A DNA stretch of 64,000 bases from JAAYYY01 sp964579295 (GTDB taxonomy: Bacteria > Chloroflexota > Anaerolineae > Promineifilales > Promineifilaceae), in assembly GCA_964579295.1 (NCBI GenBank), contig CAZOGK010000014.1:1-64000 (forward strand), written 5' to 3'. Of the stretch, positions 7,689 to 14,746 are shown piece after piece. Each line of letters opens with the position of its first letter. Position 1 is the stretch's first letter. The notes beneath the pieces were generated by a model, which saw only the letters and a list, made by a program, of their open reading frames with translations, ran no database searches and had not been told where the DNA came from. A program made the translations under genes and the position numbers.

Positions 7689-8942
7689 TCAGTTTCTAAC
7701 AGACTTCTGCTGATCGCGCAGCAGCCGGCGGTAGACCGCCTCGATCTGGCGCCCCGCGGCCTCCCAGCTGTACTCGGTGCGCGCCCGCTCCCGCAGGGCG
7801 GCGCCCAGCTGCTGGCGGCGCTGCGCATCGCCAAGCAGCAAGCGTATGGCCTCGGCAAAACCGGCCACGTCGCCGGCTGGCACGTAGACCCCGGCATCAC
7901 CCAGATACTCGCGGTGTACCGGGGTGTCGTAGGCCACCACCGGCTGGCCTAACGCCATATAGTTTAGTACCTTGCCGCTCCCCTCCGTCGCCGAAAACTT
8001 GGGCGACACCGCTATATCCCCCATCGACAAAAAGAGCGGCGCCTCCCGGTAATAGTCCACCCGACCCGTAAAGGTCACCCGGTCGGCAATACCCATCCCC
8101 TGCGCCATCGCGCTGTAATGGTCTACACGCGGATAGCCCATGACCAGGAAATGCGCATCCACGTCGGCCTGCTGCAGCCGCCGCGCCGCTTCCAGCAGCT
8201 GATCGGTTCCCTGGTAGTCGGCCAGTAGGCCCAGGTAGGCGACCACGGGCCGGCTGGCAGGGATGCCAAAACGCTGGCGCAGGGCGGCATGCGCCTCCGG
8301 CGAAGCCCGCCCGGGCGCAAAGTGCTCCAGGTCGGCGCAGTCCGGCAGCGGCTCTATGCGCTCCGGTTCGACGGCGAATTGGCCTTCCAGCAGCTCCCGC
8401 GCCTGGAGCGAGCTGGTGAGAATGGTCCTGGGCAGGCGGCAGACAAAGCGCTCCAGGGCGCGCCAGGCGCGATAGGCCGGCGAGCCGCTGGCGACGAAGC
8501 CGTGGTCTACCATCTCCCCGCTGAGGCTGCCCTGGAAGTCGAAGACGAGCGGTACGCGCAGCAACCGAGCCAGCACGCCGCCAATCAGCGCGCCCTCATG
8601 CATGTGGCCGTGGACGAGGTGCGGCCGCCAGCGTATCCCATAGCTCAGCACACGCGACATCAGGAAAGCGTCAAAGGCCAGCTTATGACGCGACGAGCCT
8701 ACCTCGTAATCGGCACGCCACGGCAGGCGGCGAGTGCGCACGATGTGCACGCCGGGCACATCCTCGCCTTTAGCATAGGTGGCGATGCTTACCTGGTGTC
8801 CCAGCGCCTGCAAAGCGCGCGTCTCTTCCAGGATGCGGATGTGGCCACCGTAATGCCCAAAGAAAGACGTGGGCGCCACCATCAGCACCCGCAGCGGCAG
8901 CCGCTGCGGCGCCCCGGTGCGGGTAGAGACGGCCGGCTGCAC
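7689..8942 (-). CDS. Glycosyltransferase family 4 (GT-B fold)
   Basis: A cytoplasmic, probably membrane-associated sugar transferase that uses a nucleotide sugar. The N-terminal half opens with RVLMVAPTSFFGHYGG, the acceptor-side Rossmann fold. The C-terminal half carries the GT4 donor-binding pattern, including SPKFSATEGSGKVLNYMALGQPVVAYDTP with its conserved acidic and glycine residues. An upstream ATG at 9026 would overlap sufE by 71 bases and add a sequence with no family character, so I chose the in-frame GTG at 8942, which lies 13 bases after the sufE stop. The ribosome site is weak. Substrate and product are unknown. Confidence 0.88.
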   Translation of the reverse strand: MQPAVSTRTGAPQRLPLRVLMVAPTSFFGHYGGHIRILEETRALQALGHQVSIATYAKGEDVPGVHIVRTRRLPWRADYEVGSSRHKLAFDAFLMSRVLSYGIRWRPHLVHGHMHEGALIGGVLARLLRVPLVFDFQGSLSGEMVDHGFVASGSPAYRAWRALERFVCRLPRTILTSSLQARELLEGQFAVEPERIEPLPDCADLEHFAPGRASPEAHAALRQRFGIPASRPVVAYLGLLADYQGTDQLLEAARRLQQADVDAHFLVMGYPRVDHYSAMAQGMGIADRVTFTGRVDYYREAPLFLSMGDIAVSPKFSATEGSGKVLNYMALGQPVVAYDTPVHREYLGDAGVYVPAGDVAGFAEAIRLLLGDAQRRQQLGAALRERARTEYSWEAAGRQIEAVYRRLLRDQQKSVRN

Positions 8943-8955
8943 GCCGGCGCGCCGA

Positions 8956-9402
8956 TCACTTTCCGTCGTGGTCAACTGCCGCGCTCGCCAGCTTTTTGAC
9001 GTAAGCCAGGATGGCGCCCAGCCCATTGAGCCGTTGGCCGCTGAGGACCTCGCTGAGACCCATGTTCAGGTAGAACTCATCGGGGATAGCGAGAATCTCC
9101 TCTGGGTGGAGGCCGGCCGTGCCTTCCTGCATGATCGCCGCGTAGCCGCGGACAGTAGGCGACTCCGGCGGCACGTCAAAATGATAGTGAATATGGCCGT
9201 TTTCGGCTTCTGCGTAAATGAAGACGGGCGTCATACATTCGTGCACCAGCCCTTCGTTGGCGTCACGGGCGGGCGCCAGTCTCTCTGGCAGCGGCGGCAG
9301 GCTCTCGGCCAGTTCCAGGAGGTACTCTAGCTTTTCCCGCCCCTGCAGCATCTCAAACTCATCTACAATTTCCTGCAAGCGGGGGGGCAATTTCTTGTTC
9401 AT
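8956..9402 (-). CDS. sufE: SufE-like cysteine desulfurase sulfur acceptor
   Basis: SufE proteins take persulfide sulfur from a SufS cysteine desulfurase and pass it to the Fe-S scaffold. The protein has 148 residues, and the N-terminal helix (LQEIVDEFEMLQGREKLEYLLEL) is typical of the family. The putative sulfur-carrying Cys lies in GLVHECMTPVFIYAE at about residue 56, the position of the catalytic Cys in SufE. The C-terminal half (GLSEVLSGQRLNGLGAIL) also fits. No sufS or sufBCD genes are in the window. It is followed by the GT4 gene on the same strand. Confidence 0.88.
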   Translation of the reverse strand: MNKKLPPRLQEIVDEFEMLQGREKLEYLLELAESLPPLPERLAPARDANEGLVHECMTPVFIYAEAENGHIHYHFDVPPESPTVRGYAAIMQEGTAGLHPEEILAIPDEFYLNMGLSEVLSGQRLNGLGAILAYVKKLASAAVDHDGK

Positions 9403-9496
9403 TCATTGTTTCCGAACTAACAGCGTCAAGGGGACCATTGTAGTCAGCAGCCCGCTGCGCGTCGAGCAATGGCAGCGGATATTAACGTCCTGTTCG

Positions 9497-9525
9497 TTGG
9501 CTGAAGCAGCGCCGGGCGTTATACT
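9497..9525 (+). promoter_or_regulatory. Predicted promoter of thyA-folA
   Basis: TTGGCT (9497-9502), a 17-base spacer, then TATACT (9520-9525), matching the sigma70 hexamers at 4/6 and 5/6. The start would lie about 30 bases before thyA, whose ATG is preceded by GGAGGG. Confidence 0.5.
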
Positions 9526-9560
9526 GGCGCCAGCTTTAGCCGCTGTGTGGAGGGTGAACC

Positions 9561-10355
9561 ATGAAGCCATATCTCGATCTGATGCGGCACGTACTGGAGA
9601 ACGGCGCGCATAAGGAAGACCGGACCGGCGTGGGCACACTGAGCGTGTTTGGCTACCAGATGCGCTTTGATCTGGCCGCTGGCTTCCCGGCCGTTACCAC
9701 GAAGAAGCTTCATCTGCGCTCCATCATCCATGAGCTGCTCTGGTTTCTGCAGGGCGACAGCAACATTCGCTATCTTCACGAAAACGGCGTCACCATCTGG
9801 GATGAGTGGGCGGACGAAGCCGGCGACCTCGGCCCGGTCTACGGCTACCAGTGGCGCTCCTGGCCGGCCGCCGACGGCCGCACTATCGACCAGATGGGCC
9901 GGGTCGTGGCCAGCCTGCGCGCCAACCCGCACAGCCGCCGCCACATCGTCAGCGCCTGGAACGTGGCCGACATCGACCGCATGGCCCTACCGCCGTGCCA
10001 TACGCTGTTCCAGTTTTACGTGGCCGGGGAGCGTCTCTCCTGCCAGCTCTACCAGCGCAGCGCCGATATATTTCTCGGCGTCCCGTTTAACATCGCTTCC
10101 TACGCGCTGCTGACGATGATGGTCGCCCAGGTCACCGGCTACCAGCCCGGCGAGTTTGTGCATACCTTTGGCGACGCCCATCTCTACTGCAATCATCTGG
10201 AACAGGCCCGCCTGCAGCTTTCCCGCGCGCCGCTGCCGCTGCCGCAGATGAAGCTCAACTCGGATGTATCCGAGCTGTTTAGCTTCCACTACGAAGATTT
10301 CGAGCTGGTCAACTACCAGTCACACCCGCCTATCAAGGCGCCTATCGCCGTATAG
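9561..10355 (+). CDS. thyA: Thymidylate synthase (folate-dependent)
   Basis: Methylates dUMP to dTMP using 5,10-methylenetetrahydrofolate, leaving dihydrofolate. It has 264 residues, identical to the E. coli length class. The start MKPYLDLMRHVLENG, the folate/phosphate loop KEDRTGVGTLSVFGYQMRF and the catalytic block LPPCHTLFQFYV, whose Cys attacks dUMP, are all present. The C-terminus PPIKAPIAV matches the family, whose terminal carboxylate closes the active site. A strong GGAGGG lies 7 bases upstream. folA follows 55 bases later and would recycle the dihydrofolate, so the pair forms one metabolic step. Confidence 0.98.
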   Translation: MKPYLDLMRHVLENGAHKEDRTGVGTLSVFGYQMRFDLAAGFPAVTTKKLHLRSIIHELLWFLQGDSNIRYLHENGVTIWDEWADEAGDLGPVYGYQWRSWPAADGRTIDQMGRVVASLRANPHSRRHIVSAWNVADIDRMALPPCHTLFQFYVAGERLSCQLYQRSADIFLGVPFNIASYALLTMMVAQVTGYQPGEFVHTFGDAHLYCNHLEQARLQLSRAPLPLPQMKLNSDVSELFSFHYEDFELVNYQSHPPIKAPIAV

Positions 10356-10410
10356 GCGCGGCCATGCAGCAACCGGCCCTTCACCCCAATCACACAGGTC
10401 AACGCTGCTA

Positions 10411-10986
10411 ATGAGTACCCGCTCGCGGCCGGGCGTTGCCCTGATAGCCGCTCTGGACGAGAATGGCGTCATCGGCTACCAGGGAGGAGTGCCCTGGCGG
10501 CTGCCAGACGACCTGCGCTGGTTCCGGCAGGTAACGATGGGCAAGCCGGTCATCATGGGGCGCAAGACCTATGAATCGATTGGCGCTCCACTCAAAGGGC
10601 GTCTCAACATTGTCGTCACCCGTCAGCGCGACTACCAGGCTCCCGGCTGTGAGCTGGTCCGCTCGCCGGCCGCGGCGCTGGCCGTGGCCGCCGCGGCGGA
10701 ACCGGTGGAGATCATGGTCATCGGCGGCGCGATGCTCTACACGGCGCTGCTGCCGCAGGCGACGCGTCTCTACCTGACATTTGTCGCGGGCAGCTTCCCC
10801 GGCGACACCTACTTCCCCCCGTTCGCCGGCGACGACTGGATCGTGGAAAGCGAAACGGCCCATCCCGCCGACGAGCGACACAGCACGCCGTTCCGCATCG
10901 CCGTGCTGGCGCGCCGCGGCGAGCCCGCCCCATGGCCCCCTGTCGGCCCTACCCCCGGCGCAGCTGGCGCGGCCGAAAAAGCATAG
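10411..10986 (+). CDS. folA: Dihydrofolate reductase
   Basis: Reduces dihydrofolate to tetrahydrofolate with NADPH. The protein has 191 residues from the ATG at 10411; frame sequence further upstream lacks family character. ALIAALDENGVIGYQGGVPW is the N-terminal substrate site, LPDDLRWFRQVTMGKPVIMGRKTYESIG carries the substrate Asp and the NADPH loop, and IMVIGGAMLYTALL is the GG cofactor motif. A Pro/Ala-rich tail of about 25 residues extends past the usual end. It pairs with thyA just upstream. Its stop lies two bases before the convergent SHOCT-like gene ends. Confidence 0.97.
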   Translation: MSTRSRPGVALIAALDENGVIGYQGGVPWRLPDDLRWFRQVTMGKPVIMGRKTYESIGAPLKGRLNIVVTRQRDYQAPGCELVRSPAAALAVAAAAEPVEIMVIGGAMLYTALLPQATRLYLTFVAGSFPGDTYFPPFAGDDWIVESETAHPADERHSTPFRIAVLARRGEPAPWPPVGPTPGAAGAAEKA

Positions 10987-10988
10987 GC

Positions 10989-11369
10989 TTACTCGACAAA
11001 AATCTCAACTCGCTCCCCGTCGTCTTCGTCGGTAATGTCGATGACCTTCCCTTGCCGGCCGCTATGAATGGCTTCCATGATCGTATCGTAATCCATGCCT
11101 TCCATATCGGGCGCAAAACGCGCTCCCATCTTGACGCCGACATTGACCAACCCCATGGGAATGTTGACGTTTACCTTGTTACGGCCGGTGCTCAAATCGG
11201 TGATCCGCACGCGAAACCAGCGCGGCTTGCTGGCGCCGCGCAGTGGCTCGGCGTCAGCCTTGCCTTCCTGGGTATCCAGGGCGCGCAGGAGCTCGGCCCC
11301 TTCAACGGCCGTAATCTTGCCTTCCTCAATCATCCGCAGAATCTGCATCCGTTCTTCAACGCTGGCCAT
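10989..11369 (-). CDS. SHOCT-like domain protein with C-terminal beta domain (paralog of 13711-14160)
   Basis: A 126-residue protein of unknown function. It starts at the ATG at 11369, which has AGGAG 8 bases upstream; an alternative GTG lies 15 bases earlier. Residues 1-35 form a short helical module (EERMQILRMIEEGKITAVEG...LLRAL) of the SHOCT-like kind found in YvlB/LiaX-type proteins. The C-terminal half (VNVNIPMGLVNVGVKMGARF...VIDITDEDDGERVEIFVE) aligns clearly with the protein at 13711-14160, so the two are paralogs. It is the last gene of a five-gene minus-strand operon. The operon context suggests an envelope-related role, which is inference. Confidence 0.85.
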   Translation of the reverse strand: MASVEERMQILRMIEEGKITAVEGAELLRALDTQEGKADAEPLRGASKPRWFRVRITDLSTGRNKVNVNIPMGLVNVGVKMGARFAPDMEGMDYDTIMEAIHSGRQGKVIDITDEDDGERVEIFVE

Positions 11370-11402
11370 AGCATCTCTCCTCACAATAATCCTCGCCCAT
11401 GC

Positions 11403-12404
11403 TCATGGGCAGTCATAGCGCATGACAGTGAGCGTGCGCCGGTTCGTAAAATTCGCCTGAAAAAGCAGCTCCGTGACGGCGGTATCGCCGGCCGGATGTT
11501 CCAGCCGCACGTGGCGTCGCGGCAGATACTCAAGCCGGCGCAGCAGCTTGGCGAGCAACGCGCGCTCGACTTCCCCTGGCCCCGCAGCCGGGACGCGCAG
11601 CGCCAGCGCGTGCGCCCGCCCCCACTCACTCACGAGTGAAGCGAGGCCCACCAGCTCATCATCGCCATTCACGGCCACCCAGTATTCCTGGCGGCGGCCG
11701 CTAAAGAACTGATCGAGCCGGCGCCCGAGGCTGATACGATAAGCGTCCGGCTCCAGCGGCTCCGGCCAGTTCAGATCGGGCGCGAAGCTGTTACGATCAA
11801 GTTCCCATGCGGCGCGCCATTCGCCGCCGCGGAGCGGGCGCACGAAGTAGGCGCCGCTCCGGTCCGGATTGCTCCCGCTCCGTGCAACAGGAAGCAAGCG
11901 TACCTGCCGATAGCTGGCGTCCCATGTCGTTATGCTGCCCACAATCCCGAACCCAAGCGAGCGGTAGAGCCGTATCGCCGCATCGTTGTCGTGGCGCACC
12001 TGCAGCATGACAACGCGGCCGCCGTGCTTCTCCAACATATCAAGCGCCGCTTCCATAAGATGGCGGGCGATGCCCCGGCGGCGATAGTCGGGATGGACGG
12101 CAACGTTGGCAATGGCAAAACGGCCAAAGAGGCGGGTCGGCAAGACAGAGACATTGCCGACGATACGGCCGCCTTCTTCCCAGACAAAGCCGGGCACAAC
12201 TCCCTGGCGAAACTGGCGCCAACGGCTGGCCCATCCCGGATAAGCGCTGAGCTGAGGGTCGCCCAGACGGCGACCCTCCGACCGCAGCGACGAGCGGAAG
12301 GCCAGGTTGAGCAGCCCGACAACCTGAGGCACGTCGCGACTCAGGTTGACGGGCCGCAACCCGGCGCCGGCCTGGGCATCGAATGACAGTCGAGCGGCAA
12401 CCAT
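11403..12404 (-). CDS. GNAT-family N-acetyltransferase, probably two tandem domains
   Basis: Acyl-CoA-dependent N-acyltransferase, substrate unknown. It has 333 residues from the ATG at 12404. The N-terminal domain has a standard GNAT core: ANVAVHPDYRRRGIARHLM is motif A, which binds CoA pyrophosphate, and NDAAIRLYRSLGF is motif B. The C-terminal half, from about residue 200, resembles a second, degenerate GNAT domain (YWVAVNGDDELVGLASLV) without a clear CoA loop. It lies between the DUF4097 gene and the last SHOCT-like gene. It is the only one of the five genes without the shared SHOCT-like module. Confidence 0.85.
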   Translation of the reverse strand: MVAARLSFDAQAGAGLRPVNLSRDVPQVVGLLNLAFRSSLRSEGRRLGDPQLSAYPGWASRWRQFRQGVVPGFVWEEGGRIVGNVSVLPTRLFGRFAIANVAVHPDYRRRGIARHLMEAALDMLEKHGGRVVMLQVRHDNDAAIRLYRSLGFGIVGSITTWDASYRQVRLLPVARSGSNPDRSGAYFVRPLRGGEWRAAWELDRNSFAPDLNWPEPLEPDAYRISLGRRLDQFFSGRRQEYWVAVNGDDELVGLASLVSEWGRAHALALRVPAAGPGEVERALLAKLLRRLEYLPRRHVRLEHPAGDTAVTELLFQANFTNRRTLTVMRYDCP

Positions 12405-12429
12405 AACGTACAACCGGCAGTGTGTTCCG

Positions 12430-13701
12430 CTAATTCTCCAATGCGCTTAACAACGTCTCCGCTTCTTCGACGGAGATGATGCCCTTCTCGAGCATACTCA
12501 GGATCTTAACCTGTTCTTCGGCCGACGGCTGCTGGCGGCGCTGTCTGGGCGGGGGTGGTGGGGGCGGCGCGGGCGGGCCATGCCAATGCGTGGCGCGTCG
12601 CTGCTCGCGAGCAACCTGGCGCGCGGCGCGGGCGACGGCCCGCTCTGCCTTTCGCGCCGCCTTCTCCGCCATACGCTGGGCATAGTCGCCAGTAAAGCGC
12701 TCTTCCATGCGCGCAGTCAGCTCATTCATGCGCGAGACGATCTCGCTGCTGATATGCTCCGGGAGCGCGCTGAGATCGACGGCTGCGCCGATCGCGTCAC
12801 TCATCCAACTTGTCTCGAAGTCCTTATCGAGTTCAGACTGGCCGGCTTCCTTGAGGACAACGCGCCCGCCCGTATCCACGATCAATACCGCTTCGCCATC
12901 GCCGATTTTCCCACTGACCACCTGGCGACCGCTTTCCTCATCGGTCCGTTCTTCCATCTCATCCAGCGCCAGCTTGGTGGAGATTGTGGCTGCCGTAGCT
13001 TGAAGGCTGAGGGCAGAGCCGGCCGGCCAGCGGATGACAACGTCTCCGTCGGCTGTGAGATGGTGCTTGCCCGCAATCAGGTCGCCACGCAGCAAGATTT
13101 CGCCGGCGCACTGCTTCACATTTAGTAGCCCGCCGAGATTGCCGAGTTTCACGTCGCCGTGGGCCATTGCTACCTGCACATCGCCGTTGACAGTCTGCAG
13201 GTCAATGTCGCCGAAGACCTCGCCCAGCTCGACGTCGCCCTCGGCGTAGCGGGCGCTCAGGTCCCCGTGGACCGAATCCACGCGCAGCCCGCCAACAACA
13301 CTACGACAGGTAAGCTCGCCGCTCACGGCGCCAATGTGCAGCGGACCGCCGACGCCCCGCACAGCCATATTGCCATGCACTGTTCCGACGGTCGCGCCTC
13401 CAGCGCCTACCGTTTTCAGCACCAGATCGCTGGCGATGGTCTCGAGCTGTAGCTCGCCCGTTATGCCTTTGACCACCGTGTCACCGTGGACGTTGTTTAC
13501 CGCAAGGCTAGTTCCGTGCGGCAGCCACACGATCAGCGACCCTTTACTGCTCAGGGTAAGCATACCCTCTGCCTGCTCCGCCGTATGCTCTCCCTGTACG
13601 CCGATGCGGCTGTCGCTCCAGCTTTTTACCAGAAGGTTTCCGGCGCAGTTGTCAATGGTCACCCAGGCCGCCTTGCCCGGTTCATAATATTGCTTGCTCA
13701 T
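12430..13701 (-). CDS. DUF4097-type beta-helix protein with C-terminal SHOCT-like module
   Basis: A 423-residue protein. Residues about 60-230 form a regular repeat in which G-D/E/N-h pairs recur every 10-20 residues (VHGDTVVKG, VHGNMAVRG, VHGDLSARY, VFGDIDLQT, VNGDVQVAM, AHGDVKLGN). This is typical of DUF4097 right-handed beta-helix proteins such as YvlB and LiaX. After a basic helical stretch and a proline run (about 375-390) comes the module EEQVKILSMLEKGIISVEEA at the C-terminus. There is no signal peptide. GAGAGG lies 5 bases upstream of the ATG. In Firmicutes such proteins belong to cell-envelope stress regulons; the role here is inferred. Confidence 0.88.
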   Translation of the reverse strand: MSKQYYEPGKAAWVTIDNCAGNLLVKSWSDSRIGVQGEHTAEQAEGMLTLSSKGSLIVWLPHGTSLAVNNVHGDTVVKGITGELQLETIASDLVLKTVGAGGATVGTVHGNMAVRGVGGPLHIGAVSGELTCRSVVGGLRVDSVHGDLSARYAEGDVELGEVFGDIDLQTVNGDVQVAMAHGDVKLGNLGGLLNVKQCAGEILLRGDLIAGKHHLTADGDVVIRWPAGSALSLQATAATISTKLALDEMEERTDEESGRQVVSGKIGDGEAVLIVDTGGRVVLKEAGQSELDKDFETSWMSDAIGAAVDLSALPEHISSEIVSRMNELTARMEERFTGDYAQRMAEKAARKAERAVARAARQVAREQRRATHWHGPPAPPPPPPPRQRRQQPSAEEQVKILSMLEKGIISVEEAETLLSALEN

Positions 13702-13710
13702 CTTGGCCTC

Positions 13711-14160
13711 TCAGTCGATGAAGATCTGGACGTGCTCGCCGTCCTCTTCATCTTTGACTTCGACAATCATGCCATCCTGTTCGTCGAGCAGGGCGGCATT
13801 GATCTCGTCCCAGTTAAAGCTCTTTAGCTCGGGGGCAAACTGGCCGCCGAGGGCCAGGCCGGCCTGCACGAGGCGCAGCGGGATGTTGACGGCAACGCGC
13901 CGGCTGCCCGACTTGAGGTCGTTGACGTGAACGTGCAGCCAGCGGCCACGGCCGGAGGCGGTCGCCTTTACTGGCGCCAGCTCCCGCGCCGGTTTAGCGG
14001 CTTCTTCTTCCACGGGAATCCAATCGCCGCCGGCAGTCGCCTTCTCACCGGCCGTAGCTGCGGCCGCGGGCTCACCGTGTAGCAGGCGGGCCGCCTCGTC
14101 CACACTGATTTTCCCTGTGGCTACCAATCCCAGGACCTCACGACGTTCTTCCGGGGTCAT
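13711..14160 (-). CDS. SHOCT-like domain protein with C-terminal beta domain
   Basis: A 149-residue protein of unknown function. The N-terminal module is EERREVLGLVATGKISVDEA (residues 4-23). An Ala-rich linker follows, then a C-terminal domain (RVAVNIPLRLVQAGLALGGQF...VEVKDEEDGEHVQIFID) that is paralogous to the end of the 10989-11369 protein. AAGGAG lies 7 bases upstream of the ATG. It follows the DUF2089 gene by 64 bases and precedes the DUF4097 gene by 9 bases, so it is cotranscribed with both. It is predicted cytoplasmic, with no membrane segment. Confidence 0.86.
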   Translation of the reverse strand: MTPEERREVLGLVATGKISVDEAARLLHGEPAAAATAGEKATAGGDWIPVEEEAAKPARELAPVKATASGRGRWLHVHVNDLKSGSRRVAVNIPLRLVQAGLALGGQFAPELKSFNWDEINAALLDEQDGMIVEVKDEEDGEHVQIFID

Positions 14161-14224
14161 GTTTATTCTCCTTAGGCCGGAGTCAGCCCGCGCTCTGGCC
14201 GGGCGGCTGTGCTGCAGCAGACGA

Positions 14225-14599
14225 TTAGCTGCGCAGCAGTTCTACCGCCTCTTCCGCCGCCAGCTTGCCGGCGGCAACGTCAGCCAGGATGGAGCGCCGC
14301 TCTTCTTCCGACATAGTGTCTTTGCCGGCCTCGCCTACCTCGTAACCCAGCGCGCGGATGACGTCGTTAAGACGGGCGCGCACAGCCGGGTAAGAGAGAC
14401 CGATCTCCTGTTCGACGCGGGTAATCTTGCCTTCACAGCGAATAAAGGTCTCGACGAAGGCAAGCTGCTCTTTGTTCAGATGGTAAAGTCGGCCAAGTGT
14501 AAAGTGCCCTTCCAGCACCGTATCGCATGTGCGGCAGTGAAGCCGCGTCACCGTCAGATGGCTGTTACAGATCGGGCACTGACCAATGACTGGGTTCAT
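14225..14599 (-). CDS. DUF2089 protein: zinc ribbon plus helix-turn-helix, likely operon regulator
   Basis: 124 residues from the ATG at 14599, with GGAG 7 bases upstream. Residues 9-32 form a zinc ribbon (CPIC...CRTC). Next comes a helix-turn-helix-like segment, GKITRVEQEIGLSYPAVRARL (about 57-77), the arrangement known for DUF2089 (COG3877). The C-terminus carries EEERRSILADVAAGKLAAEEA, the same module seen in three downstream genes. As first gene of the operon, lying next to a perfect 16-bp palindrome (14628-14643), it may be a DNA-binding autoregulator. That role is inferred. Confidence 0.87.
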   Translation of the reverse strand: MNPVIGQCPICNSHLTVTRLHCRTCDTVLEGHFTLGRLYHLNKEQLAFVETFIRCEGKITRVEQEIGLSYPAVRARLNDVIRALGYEVGEAGKDTMSEEERRSILADVAAGKLAAEEAVELLRS

Positions 14600-14627
14600 A
14601 GCATTCTCCGGAGTGTGATCAGTGAGC

Positions 14628-14643
14628 TTATCTTGCAAGATAA
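14628..14643. promoter_or_regulatory. Perfect 16-bp palindrome, candidate operator
   Basis: The sequence ttatcttgcaagataa is a perfect inverted repeat. It lies about 9-24 bases downstream of the predicted transcription start of the DUF2089 operon and 29 bases before its start codon. Position and symmetry suit a dimeric repressor site. Binding by the DUF2089 protein is inference. Confidence 0.55.
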
Positions 14644-14658
14644 ATAATACTCACTGGA

Positions 14659-14687
14659 ATCATATTAGATCTCTTAAGGGATGTCAA
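14659..14687 (-). promoter_or_regulatory. Predicted promoter of the DUF2089-SHOCT-DUF4097 operon
   Basis: Minus strand: TTGACA (14687-14682), a 17-base spacer, then TATGAT (14664-14659), 6/6 and 5/6 matches. A second exact TTGACA occurs at 14700-14695, 13 bases further upstream, making a direct repeat that might be a second -35 or an activator site. The surrounding AT-rich stretch stands out from the GC-rich background. Confidence 0.75.
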
Positions 14688-14746
14688 TACAATTTGTCAA
14701 GAATTCTTTGTTTGATATTAAATTTCATTACTTTTGCCGTAAAAAG

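Noticed and set aside
8943..9026. N-terminal extension of the GT4 gene to an ATG at 9026
   Set aside because: It would overlap sufE by 71 bases and adds residues without similarity to GT4; the GTG at 8942 is preferred.
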